Below, in pieces: positions 13,560 through 23,757 of a stretch of 64,000 nt of DNA. Below the pieces are notes generated by a model. It had not been told where the DNA came from. It searched no databases and worked only from the letters and a program-made list of their open reading frames with translations. How positions within the stretch are numbered: the first letter of the stretch is position 1; each line of letters opens with the position of its first letter. This stretch comes from Kryptolebias marmoratus (taxonomy: Eukaryota; Chordata; Actinopteri; Cyprinodontiformes; Rivulidae). Both the position numbers and the translations under genes were made by a program. The stretch is from positions 23,980,094 through 24,044,093 of the forward strand of contig NC_051431.1 of assembly GCF_001649575.2 (NCBI RefSeq). The letters run 5' to 3'.

Positions 13560-15260
13560 TTTTTTTTATTTACACAACATTCTCTTCATCCCTGCTGTCT
13601 GTGTTAGTGTCGATCACATCTGCCTCCACATCAGAACCCCATAAGTCATTTTCCTCATGAAGATCATCCTCATGAGAGGGAGCGTTTCTCAGCATAGTCT
13701 TAGTGCTGAGTCAATCAATCTTTGAATCAAACCCCTAATACAAGGAATACAACAGCAACCACAAACAATCAGCAAGGCTGCAGCCACAGCCACCGAAGCC
13801 CAGAAGGAATCAAAGCGCCTCATCTCCTGAACAAGTGTTTTAGTAAAGAGATAAATAGGTTGTCAATACCAGAATCATTAGCTAACTCTTCAGATAAAGC
13901 CATTAAACCTTGTAAAGCACGAGTGATGCTCCCATCAGGAGCAGGAAGTTCCAAACATCCACCGATAATAGGAGGTCAGGGTTGTTAATAGGTGTCTTTG
14001 TTAGGTCAGGCCTTTAAGTGCAGGTTTCCTGGAGCACAGCAATACAGTTGTGTTTGTCACCATCCCCAGGAACAGGCAGAAGAGTCTGGATTCAAAACAG
14101 TACATCCCTTCACAGTAATGTTAGGCATCTTGAGCAAAACTCTGTTTTATCTCAACCAACGAGCAGTAGAAAGATGTGATGTTTTTTTTTTTTTTTTTTT
14201 GCTTTAAAAAAATAAGCACTACAGCATGAGGAACCAAGAGAGTTAAAGTTGAAAAACCCACTATGTCATGTAATGCTGATATTACTTTTTCAGCAGATGC
14301 TCAAAGACATTGGGGCTTTTCTGCAGTTTAGCAGATAAATATGCAACAGGACACAGTCGTCCACCATGATCCTGTAAAAGAACAGAAGTCATGTACCCGT
14401 CCTTGTCATCCACAGACTGAGTGAAAGGTCTTTCGGGGTCTGGAAGTCCCAGTGTAGGAGTCGTCTGTAATGTCAGTTTCAGAGTCAAAAGGTTTCATAC
14501 GCTGCTGGTGACCACTTTATTTTGTCAGACAGAATCAGACCCTTCCCCATGCTGTTAAGAGGGGCTTTCCAGGGCAGCACAATTTGGAACAAGCCAAAAA
14601 AAGTTGTTTTTTGTTACAAGTTTTGGGATGTTCTGAACAACTATGACGCGCTTAGCAGACAAAGATTTACCATCTCCATTGATCACATGGCCCCAAAACG
14701 TGACTTCAGCATGTACATACTGCAATTTAGACAGGCCAGCTTTGTGACCATGTGCATGCAGATGTTTTAATAAAACTACAATGTCCATTTCACACTGAAC
14801 ATGAGTTTAAGAATAAACTAACAAACTGTCCACATGCTGCAAAAGGGCAGTTTCTGAACGCAGTGTGAGGGAGTCTAGACTTTGTTTGAGGGCAGCATTG
14901 AGTATAAGTATATTGGTTAGACTTTCACAGTACCCCTGACAGAGACGTGTGACGGTCCAAGTTTTGTCGCAGAAGGTTAATACGAAGCAAAACTGGCTGT
15001 TTGGATGCACAGGTGCACTGAGAAGTGCATTGGAAAGGTCAGCTACAGAGAAACACTTTGCATCAGGTGGCACCTGTGAAAGGACTGTGTATGGATTGGG
15101 CACAGTTGGAGCACGAGGCTGAACAGCAGAATTCACAGCCTGTAAATCCTGAACAAACCTCCACTCTGTGGGGTGTCCCTCTGGCCTGATTTTCTTCACA
15201 GCTGGATCCGGATCGGTGAGTCTGGACAGGGTACAATAATGCCTGCTGTCCAGAGAGAAT
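13560..15260 (-). mobile_element. Degenerate endogenous retrovirus, pol and env relics
   Basis: Read on the minus strand, the order is pol then env. A reverse transcriptase segment lies at 15199-14807 (motifs WRFVQDLQAVN and VPNPYTVLS). A second frame at 14788-14555 holds the following part of the polymerase, and a third at 14488-14282 resembles the start of the RNase H/connection region (QSVDDKDGYMTSVLLQ). At about 13830-13690 a hydrophobic segment with a cysteine cluster (CGCCC) looks like the membrane anchor of a retroviral transmembrane envelope protein. The resemblance is to gamma/epsilon-like fish retroviruses. It is dead: pol is split over three frames, the catalytic YxDD position reads HVDS, and gag, most of env and recognisable LTRs are absent. 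Confidence 0.75.
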
Positions 15261-16520
15261 TAAAAGCAGGAGTTATTCTGTCATGTGCTCCCTGTTTTAA
15301 GGGATACTGATGCTAATATGGACAATAATTAGACTTAGGAATGATTTTTACTGGTTCAGTCTTTAATAAGCTCAACATCATATTTGCTCGGGGCCCAGAG
15401 GTCAGAAGGGACTTCTTGTAATGCGGGGATGGCAGCGGCTTCTTCTTGTAACAGAACAACAGAAGAAAAAGATTTCAGTTCTTTGAAAACCAGCCACCAG
15501 TTATACTGTTTGTTGTTTATAAAAAGAAACAAATTGAGGAAAATGTTTATACACACACAACATTGGTGAAAACATGACGTGTGGCTCATGTGCTGTTTGC
15601 CAGTCGGACATTTTTTAATATATTTTTAATTAGACAGGTAATTTCACTGAGACGGCCAGTCTCATTTACAGGAGAGACCAGTGACACAGAATATCAGTTG
15701 CATAAAAATAACAACGTAATAATCATAAAACATTATCTTGACAGTTAAAAGGGAGCAGAGTTTAAACAAAACCTACAAACAAGAACAGGTCGGAAATAAG
15801 GATTTTTCCATTTTCTTTAAATTGTGTTTAAAATGTCTCAGAGGGATCAAACTGGACAATTTGAGTTCTTGCTGTAATGTATTCTAGGAAGATGGAGCAG
15901 AATAGGAGAGGGACTTTTCAGTTCTGTGTGAACTGAGAGGACACTGAATAAAAAGAAATCCTTGGAGTGCAGGCTGTGACTGTACTGTCTTTGTGACATA
16001 TTAGAATATAGATAAGGGGGCAGCAGGCTTAGCATGGATTTGTAAATGAAAGTTTACCAGTGTAGAAGTCTGGGAGTAGATGACGATGTTTACCAATGAG
16101 TATAGGGTACAGTGGTGTGTGTGAGAGGTTTACATTTTATTTAAAATAGTCATGTTTTCACTCCTTTTAGCCCAGGGGCCTCATTCCTCCCACGTGTCCC
16201 AGTTAGCTTTAAGGAGAAATATATGTCGTGCTGGGTCATGAACTTTGTAAATGATATCTTGTTTTGAGGAGAGATTACCAGACAATGCCACTTTATGATC
16301 TGTCCAGTAGATGGTGCCAGAGGAGAGCTTCTCATGTGTTACCTGGTACCATCTTTTCTCACAGAGTTCATCAGGACTGTGGGTCACATAAGAGGCACAA
16401 TGCAGATCCTCGGGTGACATGCAATCTGTGTGATACTGTTATGTTAACTTGCGAGCCTTGGTGATTAGAGCAGATGCAACGCAAGAATGTCGTGGCTTCC
16501 ACTGGTAAGCATACAATAAT
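15261..16520. other. Gene-free spacer with unclassified repeat sequence
   Basis: No exon was recognised. The part 15850-16110 (with GGGGGCAGCAGGCTTAGCAT) resembles the 3' half of an abundant fish interspersed repeat, but no terminal repeats or coding relics fix its class. Confidence 0.35.
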
Positions 16521-16559
16521 GAGTCAGAGATGAAATGAACATCAGTGAAACAGTCATTA

Positions 16560-16715
16560 TTACCTTCAACACACCTGATTTAAATCAATGGGTGATTAAC
16601 AGGCTTCTGCAAAAGATGAAGAGGTCATTTAACCACTGAATCAGGTGTGTTGGAGCAGAGAACAAGTAAAACCTGCAGGATAGTGGCTCTCAAGGACCAG
16701 GATTGCCTAACTTTG
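16560..16715. repeat. MITE-like repeat, copy 1 (truncated)
   Basis: It shares the inverted-repeat core of the copies at 26160-26375 and 62860-63055: ACACACCTGATT, CAGGCTTCTGCA, TCAGGTGTGTTGGAGCAGAG, then AACCTGCAGGATAGTGGC and CTCAAGGACCAGGATTG. The left terminus is missing in this copy. Confidence 0.55.
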
Positions 16716-16739
16716 GTATAGATTGTTTAGAGACCCATG

Positions 16740-17180
16740 TCAATATTTAATCAGAGTTTTCTTCAACAGTGGTTTTCTGTTTGCCACTCTCCAATAAAGC
16801 TGAAAATGGTGAAAACCTGGGCAACAGTTGTTATATATACAGTCTTTTCCATCTCACCTGCTGGAGCTTGGACCTCCTTCAGAGTCACAGGTGTCATGGG
16901 GGTCTCTATCATTATTCTCCTTCTTCACAGTCACTCAGGAAAACCTGCTCTTGGTAGATTTACACATGTCCCATGTTTCTTCCATTTTTTGATGATGGAT
17001 TTAACAGAACTCCTGGGGATGTTTAGGGCCTTGCAAATCTGTTTGTATCCACCCCCTGACTTGTAGTTTTCAATCATCTTTTCTCTGAGTTGAATTAGGA
17101 CAGCCTTTTTAAAGAAGGTGAATATTTATGCAACTGCTTATTTTACATTAAATATTTTTATTGAATTGGCATTACTCTGT
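16740..17180 (-). mobile_element. Tc1/mariner transposase N-terminal relic
   Basis: The minus strand from about 17076 to 16930 encodes an intact stretch beginning KMIENYKSGGGYKQICKAL, followed by IPRSSVKSIIKKWKKHGT and then VNLPRAG. This is the paired-like helix-turn-helix DNA-binding region of Tc1-family transposases. The frame decays toward 16740, though a remnant resembling the next transposase segment is visible. No DDE catalytic part was found. Confidence 0.8.
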
Positions 17181-18000
17181 AGAAATTCAGATTCACTTTG
17201 ACGCTGAGGTTTTTTTATGTATATTTTTTGTAAAGAAGGTTACTTTATAGTTATCATGACTGATTTATGATAGCAATAAAAGCAGAAAACATCCTTTCTC
17301 AAACATCCTAGTTTGAATATAGTTATCATTTTTGACAATTTTTCCTGTTCTGCCTAATGTCTTGATTTACACTCCAGTCCAGTTGGTGGTGGTAATGCAC
17401 CTGATATGGGGTTGTCAACTGCAAATAAACATGATAAGAAGAAGTAGAAGAAGAAGAAGAAGAAAATTTTGATCGAGAGTTTATAAAGGTGTGTCAGAAG
17501 CAGTGATGCAACCCAGACTTCTCTGACTGGCAGTGAAGGCAAGAAGGTGTGTTACCGTCGATAAGTTTAGCTTCATATTGATTTGATGTTTGCTTGTGTA
17601 TTTGTGAAATGTACATACTCCCTAATTTTAAGGTTTAACTTTTGTGTTTGTAGTTCTCAGTGGCAAAGATTGTACAAAAGTGGTCAACTAAATAAAGCCA
17701 TCAGACAGATCATCAAACAGTCAGGACTCTCCTGCCCTTTACAAGTAAAGGAGAAGTAAGGAACTACAAAGCAACTACGTGGGATCTACAGGTGATCTTC
17801 CTGCCATCAGCTAAGGAGAGGTCTTCTCATATCAGCTGCAAAAGAGTCTCCTGCGTCTTCCCAAGTGATCCACAAGGTATGAAGGTGGTAAATTAATCAT
17901 TTGCAAGTTGGATGGTGATCAGTGCAAGGAAAGCATCTTTTGATGTTCTTTTTTGGTGTTTATTTGTATTGGGACAAGTGTTAAGCATTGAAAAATGCCA
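17181..18000. other. Gene-free spacer with short AAG repeat
   Basis: Contains an AGAAGAAG-rich simple repeat at about 17437-17465. No exon or recognisable repeat family was seen in the rest. Confidence 0.4.
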
Positions 18001-18440
18001 TGCACTGTTTGCTGTGCATGTCCCCAGATGGGCCTTTAGCAACATAAAAAAAGACAAAATAAAATAATACACTTAGTAAGACAATGTATAAAACAAGGTT
18101 AAAACAACAAAAACAAAAACTTATTCCAATCAGAAATCGATTTCAAGTCTGCAGGTAAAGAAGAAGCTGTTCATGTTAAGCAAGTTTGACAAAAAGGACC
18201 CTTCCAGTTTCCACTGTCTGCTCCATGAGTTTCTGAGCTCATGGATCTAAAAGGAACCAGAAGGTCACTGAGTGGCTGAGGAGCCTGGCCATTTAAGCAT
18301 TTAAAAACAAGTGCAAGATTAGAAAAGTGAACAAAACGTTCAAGATTAATATTTGGTTTTTTGAGAAGACAGTGATGTGATCTGATGGGTTCACTCTTAG
18401 AGGTTTGGTGATTGAAGCTGCTGCCTGAGACCAAGAGGTT
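18000..18440 (-). mobile_element. LINE C-terminal coding fragment
   Basis: A minus-strand frame at 18434-18171 includes LALVFKCLNGQAPQPLSDLL, a pattern common near the C terminus of fish LINE polymerases (F-K-C-L-x-G-x-A-P-x-L-S-x-L). It is a short 5'-truncated remnant. Confidence 0.55.
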
Positions 18441-19165
18441 AAAAGATAACTTACATGAGAGAAAATCACTGAGAACTGTCAGGGCAGAAAGATAATTTCC
18501 AGGCAGTGTCAGATGAAATCACTCAAACAGGTTTATTTATGTATGGTGCACGACATACAGAGAGCCTTAAAGACAATTAACAATCAATATCAGAGTCCCA
18601 GGTCCGAACGGGAAGCTCCAAATCAAAGCTCTGCCTCCCAAAATCAATGCAGGAGCTTATATTAAAGGTATTGAAATACTGGACCAGAAGGAGGAGCTTG
18701 GGAAAAGCAAGTCAGTCTGGTTCCCATGAGGAGAAAATTCAACAGAACTCCTGTAAACATGTTCATTCTGTGAGAACCCATGAGACTTGGAATAGAAGCC
18801 ATAACATAGTCATGACTTAGCAAAAACAGGTGTGACCCTATAATAAATTCTGCCGTTACAGTACATAAAACTTGTTGCAGCATGAAACTAAACGGTCTCT
18901 AATTAATCTAAAACTTTACAGTGGTGCTTGTAAGAAAAGGACTCAAAGTCTAAACATTGAATGTGTTTTATGTTTTTCTTAGAACTGCTGATCTGCAGTT
19001 TGGTGAGGTTGGTGTTATAGTCATTCACCAAGATTTTAATTCATTTTTTATGGGTTTTACAAGGTGAAGTTTTCATTTACAAACTTCAAGAGGTTCTTTA
19101 TTTAACATAACATCAAACAATAAGGGTTCATAATGAATATTATCTATTGAGTGTGTGTTTTAATC
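18441..19165. other. Gene-free spacer, possible LTR-like segment
   Basis: The part 18480-18900 has the look of a solo LTR read on the minus strand (short, GC-mixed, with a TTATATT-like box near 18657), but I could not define ends or a target duplication. No exon recognised. Confidence 0.25.
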
Positions 19166-19167
19166 AG

Positions 19168-19285
19168 TGACAAAATGTCCCAAAGGAGTGACAGCGAGAC
19201 GGTTAAAGATGTTTCCAACCCACAGCCTGACCCCACCATCTGCAGTTCACCTCCTCAGAGGACTAGGGAACAAGAAGAAAGTCAA
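19168..19285 (+). other. Possible orphan exon, unknown protein
   Basis: An ATG at 19174 opens a hydrophilic, Ser/Pro/Glu-rich frame (start MSQRSDSETVKD). It is preceded by an acceptor-like TTTTAATCAG and closed by a strong donor, TCAA|GTAAGT, at 19286. I recognise no family. It could be a stranded first coding exon of a lost gene or of a transposon, or a chance frame. Confidence 0.2.
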
Positions 19286-19389
19286 GTAAGTTCAAATGTT
19301 CAGTCATCAACAAGTGCTTTTCCACAAGCTGTTGAAGCAAAGTCAAAGGTAATTCAAAAAAGCCAACAAATCTGCATTTATGTTAGAGA

Positions 19390-19930
19390 AATCCCAGCGT
19401 TTCCCCTACCATTATCCGGGGGGCTTCCTCCCACCCCTCAGATCACATCAAGAGCTATTTCTGTGGTCGCTCCTCCACATTATGAAGCGCCAAACTTGGG
19501 GAAAAAACAACAACAAAAGAAGCGGGGCAAAATATGGTTCATATTCAGTGTCTCTGACACTGACAGATGCAGAGTCACGTGCGTACGTCCTCACACAGGT
19601 GAACAAACGCTCCCGCCAGCAGACAGAGCACAAAAATAACATGTCGCAAAAACCTGCAAAGCGAGCCAGAATATCTGAGTTTTTTTAAACGTGCTGAAAG
19701 TGTTTTTTTCATCAAAAAAAAAAAAAAAAGTGGCAGCACTTTTTCTGCTGCGAGGAGCAGCTGGAGCTGCTCTCCCACTCCTGGTTCACCTGAAGAAGGT
19801 CAAAGAACACAAAGGAGCCCTGGAGCTTCATGCCTATAGAGGACCACCACTGACAGAGTTAAATATAAACGCAGAAATATATAAAAAGGCTCAATAAATA
19901 CATAAAAGGCAAAAAAAAAAAATTGCTTAA
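19390..19930 (+). mobile_element. hAT-like DNA transposon fragment
   Basis: The segment starts with CAGCGTTTCCCCTACCATTA, resembling the terminal repeat of fish hAT elements. A frame ending near 19688 carries MSQKPAKRARISEFFKR-like residues (KR-rich, S-x-FF), as at the N terminus of hAT transposases of the DUF4371 type. No transposase core follows. Poly-A runs occur at 19714-19729 and 19910-19921. Confidence 0.45.
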
Positions 19931-21240
19931 AATGCACCAGTTAATTTAAAAAGAACTTTACCCCATGCTTTATTATTTAATTAAAATTCTTATTTATTTT
20001 AGTCAGTTTAGTTCCAACAAATTATTTTTTAAGCACATAATTTAAATTGTATAATTTATAAAAATTTATATTTTTCCCCCTTTCCTTATGATGCATTTTT
20101 GTCTCTTTTATTTATTCTTTTTTTTCCCACAAGTCTTTTTATTTCTATGTGTTGTTTTACATTTTTTTCGTCCCATTTTTCCCAGTTTAACAGTTTGCTG
20201 GAATTAGCAGTAAATTTCCAAAATTCATTAAAAACAGTTAATAATAAAAGCGTTATCAACTTTTGTATTAAACATGAGTAAAATTACCTGAGATGCTTTC
20301 TTTTAAAATTCATTTTGTTTACTAACATTTAAAACTTGAATGTATGGACACAAGACTAATTTTCTATTTTTTTTGTGGTGCATCATTCACAAGCCACGCC
20401 CACTTTTGCCAATCATTCTTATGTTAGAAGGAACAGCTCAGGTTGTAGTCCTGACCAGGTGTATAAAATTTGGTAGGAATCAGCTCGGTCGTTTTTGAGA
20501 TCTAAACATTTCACATTGTTAGCGCTCTCTAGAGTTTTGTAATTATGAAATTCACAACACTAACTCAGAAGGTCAAACCTGACCAATGGTATAAATTAGA
20601 TGTTTATACCTCCTGAAAAAGATAAGATATGACCATTATTTTATAAAGCTAGCTAAAACCAAAGTAAACATGACTTGGCCAATAAAAAAAAAAAAATCCT
20701 GAATAACTTTGGCTTTAAGCTTCTACTGTAGCTAAGTTTAACACTGGTCAGGTTTGAGCCCTTGGAGGAAATAATATTTAAAGGTTTTGCACATTTTGCT
20801 AATTTGCGTAAACAACATTACATTTTCAAAACAAACTTGTATGTAGTCAAAAATTCAGTTTGTTTTAACAATTAGTGGACCCTAAAGTACTTGTTGGTAA
20901 GAATTTAAGAGTTATAGACCAAAACATTTTTAATCATAATAGTAGCTCCACCTATAGGTGCATGTAGTTTTTTTTTATATTACTTAGCAGTTGACATACT
21001 CTATTATTCCTATGAAAAATGTTTTGAAATCTCTGAAAGTGTAGGCTACATGTCTGTTTTTGTGAAACTGTTTCTTTGAGACGCAATAAGCCACACCCAC
21101 TTTATTGGAGCCTTATGACCCTTTAGGTCTGACTTCAAGGCCATGTCCTGAATGCATGTGCCAAACTTCATAAAGATCTACTAAGCCATTTTTGCATGAA
21201 AAGTGCAGAGGACAAATATTAATACTCATTTTACAGATGA
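19931..21240. repeat. AT-rich spacer with unclassified dispersed repeat
   Basis: No gene is visible. The parts 20390-20530 and 21080-21230 have related wording (AAGCCACGCCCACTTT and AGCCACACCCACTTTATTGG, each followed by a phrase about 50-100 bases on), suggesting two portions or copies of one dispersed fish repeat. Class unknown. Confidence 0.35.
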
Positions 21241-21760
21241 GGTGAGGCCCTGACTGCACGTCCCTATCTGTCAGTGTGTAAGACCAACACAGCTACAACA
21301 TTTGATGCTGTTTGGGTAATAGGAAAAAATAAAGCCGATCTTCTTAATTTCAAACAAATTGGGCAAGACTGTAAGCTAGTTCAGGCACACAATTTAAGCT
21401 GCAGTGCTGCTTGATATCCCAGGGCTCACAACCAATCAAGCTTAGCGTCTCAATCTAAGTGGCCTATTTAGGCAGAAAACCCTCCCATCGGTCTGCACAT
21501 AAACGTTCCCTGCACACACTCTGCTGCTGCATGCTCCTTTTCAGCCCCTATACTACTCCAGCGTCCACCTGTTGTTTCAGAGACGCCAAACTCAAACTTT
21601 ACTTTTTATATAAAAACATGAAGCATTCACTTGTGAGTTATCTGACTGAAACCCTCAAATGCTTTGCCAAATGTTGCAAGTAAGAGTGTTTGCTTAACTG
21701 GTGTAGCAGGGCATTGACCTACTGAGAATAAATATTTAAATAGTGTAGAGAACGTGCAAC

Positions 21761-21765
<5 letters not shown>
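21241..21765. other. Gene-free spacer
   Basis: No exon, repeat family or regulatory block recognised. The short plus-strand frame at 21459-21683 has no splice context or family resemblance. Confidence 0.4.

Positions 21766-21833
<68 letters not shown>
21766..21833. repeat. CA dinucleotide microsatellite
   Basis: An uninterrupted AC tract of about 34 units. The long minus-strand CV-repeat frames over it are artefacts of the tract. Confidence 0.97.
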
Positions 21834-21836
<3 letters not shown>

Positions 21837-21960
21837 AGGGCAGTATGGAATCTCCAGTTAACCTAACATGCATGTTTTTGAACTGTGGCATGTTTTTCTG
21901 CACATGCATGAGGAAAACATGGGGAATCGACATTTTGAATGTCATGACCTACTTTCTGTG
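21834..21960. repeat. Fragment of dispersed repeat next to CA tract
   Basis: Contains CAGTTAACCTAACATGCATG and TTTGAACTGTGG, the same wording as the repeat at 37715-38075 in gene 3 (AATTAACCTAACATGC, TGGTCTGTGGGAGG). A fragment of one family is therefore present here. Confidence 0.5.
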
Positions 21961-22260
21961 AGGTGAACACACTTTTCAGTCGTCCATCTGTTTTGTGTAA
22001 AATTCTTATATGTTGAAAGTAAACTCATCTAACTATGCAGCATGTGGTCAATCAATATTGACAGGGTTGCCAGTAGGAGTACAGAAGGTGAAAGGTCAAC
22101 TGCTCCTGGTGCCAAGCCACCACTGAAACACCTTATATGGTGGTGTTGCCCCAAATCTCAGGAACAGAATAAATGTTTGAAGAACAAACACACTGTACAC
22201 TTCTCGTGAGGTTAGGTTAAGGATTTATTTTTAAAAAAAGGGAGACTCTCTTTCCTCACT

Positions 22261-22330
22261 GTTCATTGGCTGATGATGTAAGTCCCTCCTTCTATTCTCT
22301 TTCTTCTTTTTTCTTTTAAATATGAGGAAA
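22261..22330 (+). promoter_or_regulatory. Core promoter of TCAF gene 2
   Basis: Three elements are conserved in order with the upstream region of gene 3: an inverted CCAAT box (ATTGG, 22265-22269), the block AAGTCCCTCC (22280-22289), and a TATA-like TTTAAATAT (about 22315-22323). They lie just upstream of a noncoding exon whose donor is at 22441. The CCAAT to TATA spacing of about 50 bases is normal for a promoter. The start site is inferred at about 22345-22355. Confidence 0.6.
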
Positions 22331-22344
22331 ATAGAACCTCTTCA

Positions 22345-22440
22345 CCTAATCTTAGATACTTTCCATCTTTCACTCTGATCTTTTCTGAAGGAGTTTTTTT
22401 GGAAACTGAGTTACATTTTGAGATTCAGAGTTGTATTCAG
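22345..22440 (+). other. Noncoding first exon of TCAF gene 2
   Basis: It ends TGTATTCAG|GTAAGTG, a strong donor. The exon text (TCTGAAGGA, TTTGGAAAACTG-like, ACTGAGTTA, GCATTCAG-like) aligns with the equivalent exon of gene 3. It splices to an acceptor CCACACAG ending at 22553. The 5' edge is inferred. Confidence 0.55.
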
Positions 22441-22581
22441 GTAAGTGACTTTGTTGTTTTGATGAAAAAAAACTGCCAAATGTTACGTCTCTACTGCTGT
22501 TGATCTGTAAAACATAAATATTTAAACTTTTTCTTTTTTTTTGCTCCACACAGAAAAGGAGATTCTGACACAACAGCATCA

Positions 22582-23708
22582 ATGGTTTTTTACCTACTAT
22601 GTTCTTTATTTACCCTACCCCTTCTCATCATTTCCGACCAGCCAACTCAGTCTTACCATGAAGACGCCTACAAGTCTCTTGTGAAAGGCCTGAAGGAGCT
22701 GGACCTACGCAGCTCCAGCGTTCCTTGTAACCTGGTGCTCTCAGGAGAAAATGCCTTTCCTGTAGTGATGAACAGCGATGGTCATGTCCTCATGGCTGCT
22801 TCTCGGTACGGCAGAGGAAGAGTTGTGGTCCTGAGTCATGAGCGGTACCTGACTTTGTCTCCTGCTCTGGTAGAGAATGCTGTGATCTGGCTGGGAGGAG
22901 GGGAATCAGAAAACTTGTCTTTGGGGGTGCACCAAAACCTGAAGGCAGTTGCTGACAATCTCAGTAAATCCAACTTCCAAGTTAGCCTTGTTGAGGGTTT
23001 TAGTGGAAGTCTGGGAGTTAGTGTGTATGTATCAGATGCCTACCAAGTTGGTGCAAGCGCAGGAGATCTGGTAGCCTTCATTAAAGCAGGAGGAGGGGTG
23101 CTGATAGGGGGACAAGCGTGGAACTGGGCTGCACAGAACCCCAACGAAAATCTAATCCTTCAGTTTTCAGGAAATAAAGTCTCAGGGGTGGCAGGGATCT
23201 ACTTTTCTGATCAATATGCAAAAGGAGAAAACCTGCCTATAAGCCCTGAAATCCCAACATCCTGGAAATCCTTGAAGTAAGTTTATGCTATGAGAAATTA
23301 AATAAGTAGTTAAATGTTTTATTTGGGAATCATGACACTGGTTGTGAAGCCTGTTCTCAATTAATTGAAAACTTTGAAATTTTCTTCTTTTAAACATCAT
23401 CACACATTTATGTTCTTGTCTTCATCTTCCTTCTATAACAAAGCAATGAGATGAATATTACGAAAGATCTGGAGTTTTTGCTGAAAGGGATTTCAGAGTT
23501 TGACATCAGGGGAAGTGCGGCCCCATCTGAGGCTCTAATCCACGGTGCTCTTGCCTTTCCCATCGGTACCACAAATGATGGACATGCTTTCCTGGCAGGA
23601 TCCTACTATGGGAGAGGACGAGTTATTCTAGCGACACATGAAACTTTTCTGGGAGAGGAGGTAGAAAAAAACCCCCAAACATGTTACATTTAGCTTTTTT
23701 TGACAGTG

Positions 23709-23757
<49 letters not shown>

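Noticed and set aside
21627..21945. Minus-strand frames rich in alternating Cys and Val
   Set aside because: Produced entirely by translation of the CA microsatellite.
22599..22660. Second upstream ATG in gene 2 (ATGTTCTTTATT)
   Set aside because: It is out of frame with the TCAF protein, so it cannot rescue the lost start codon.
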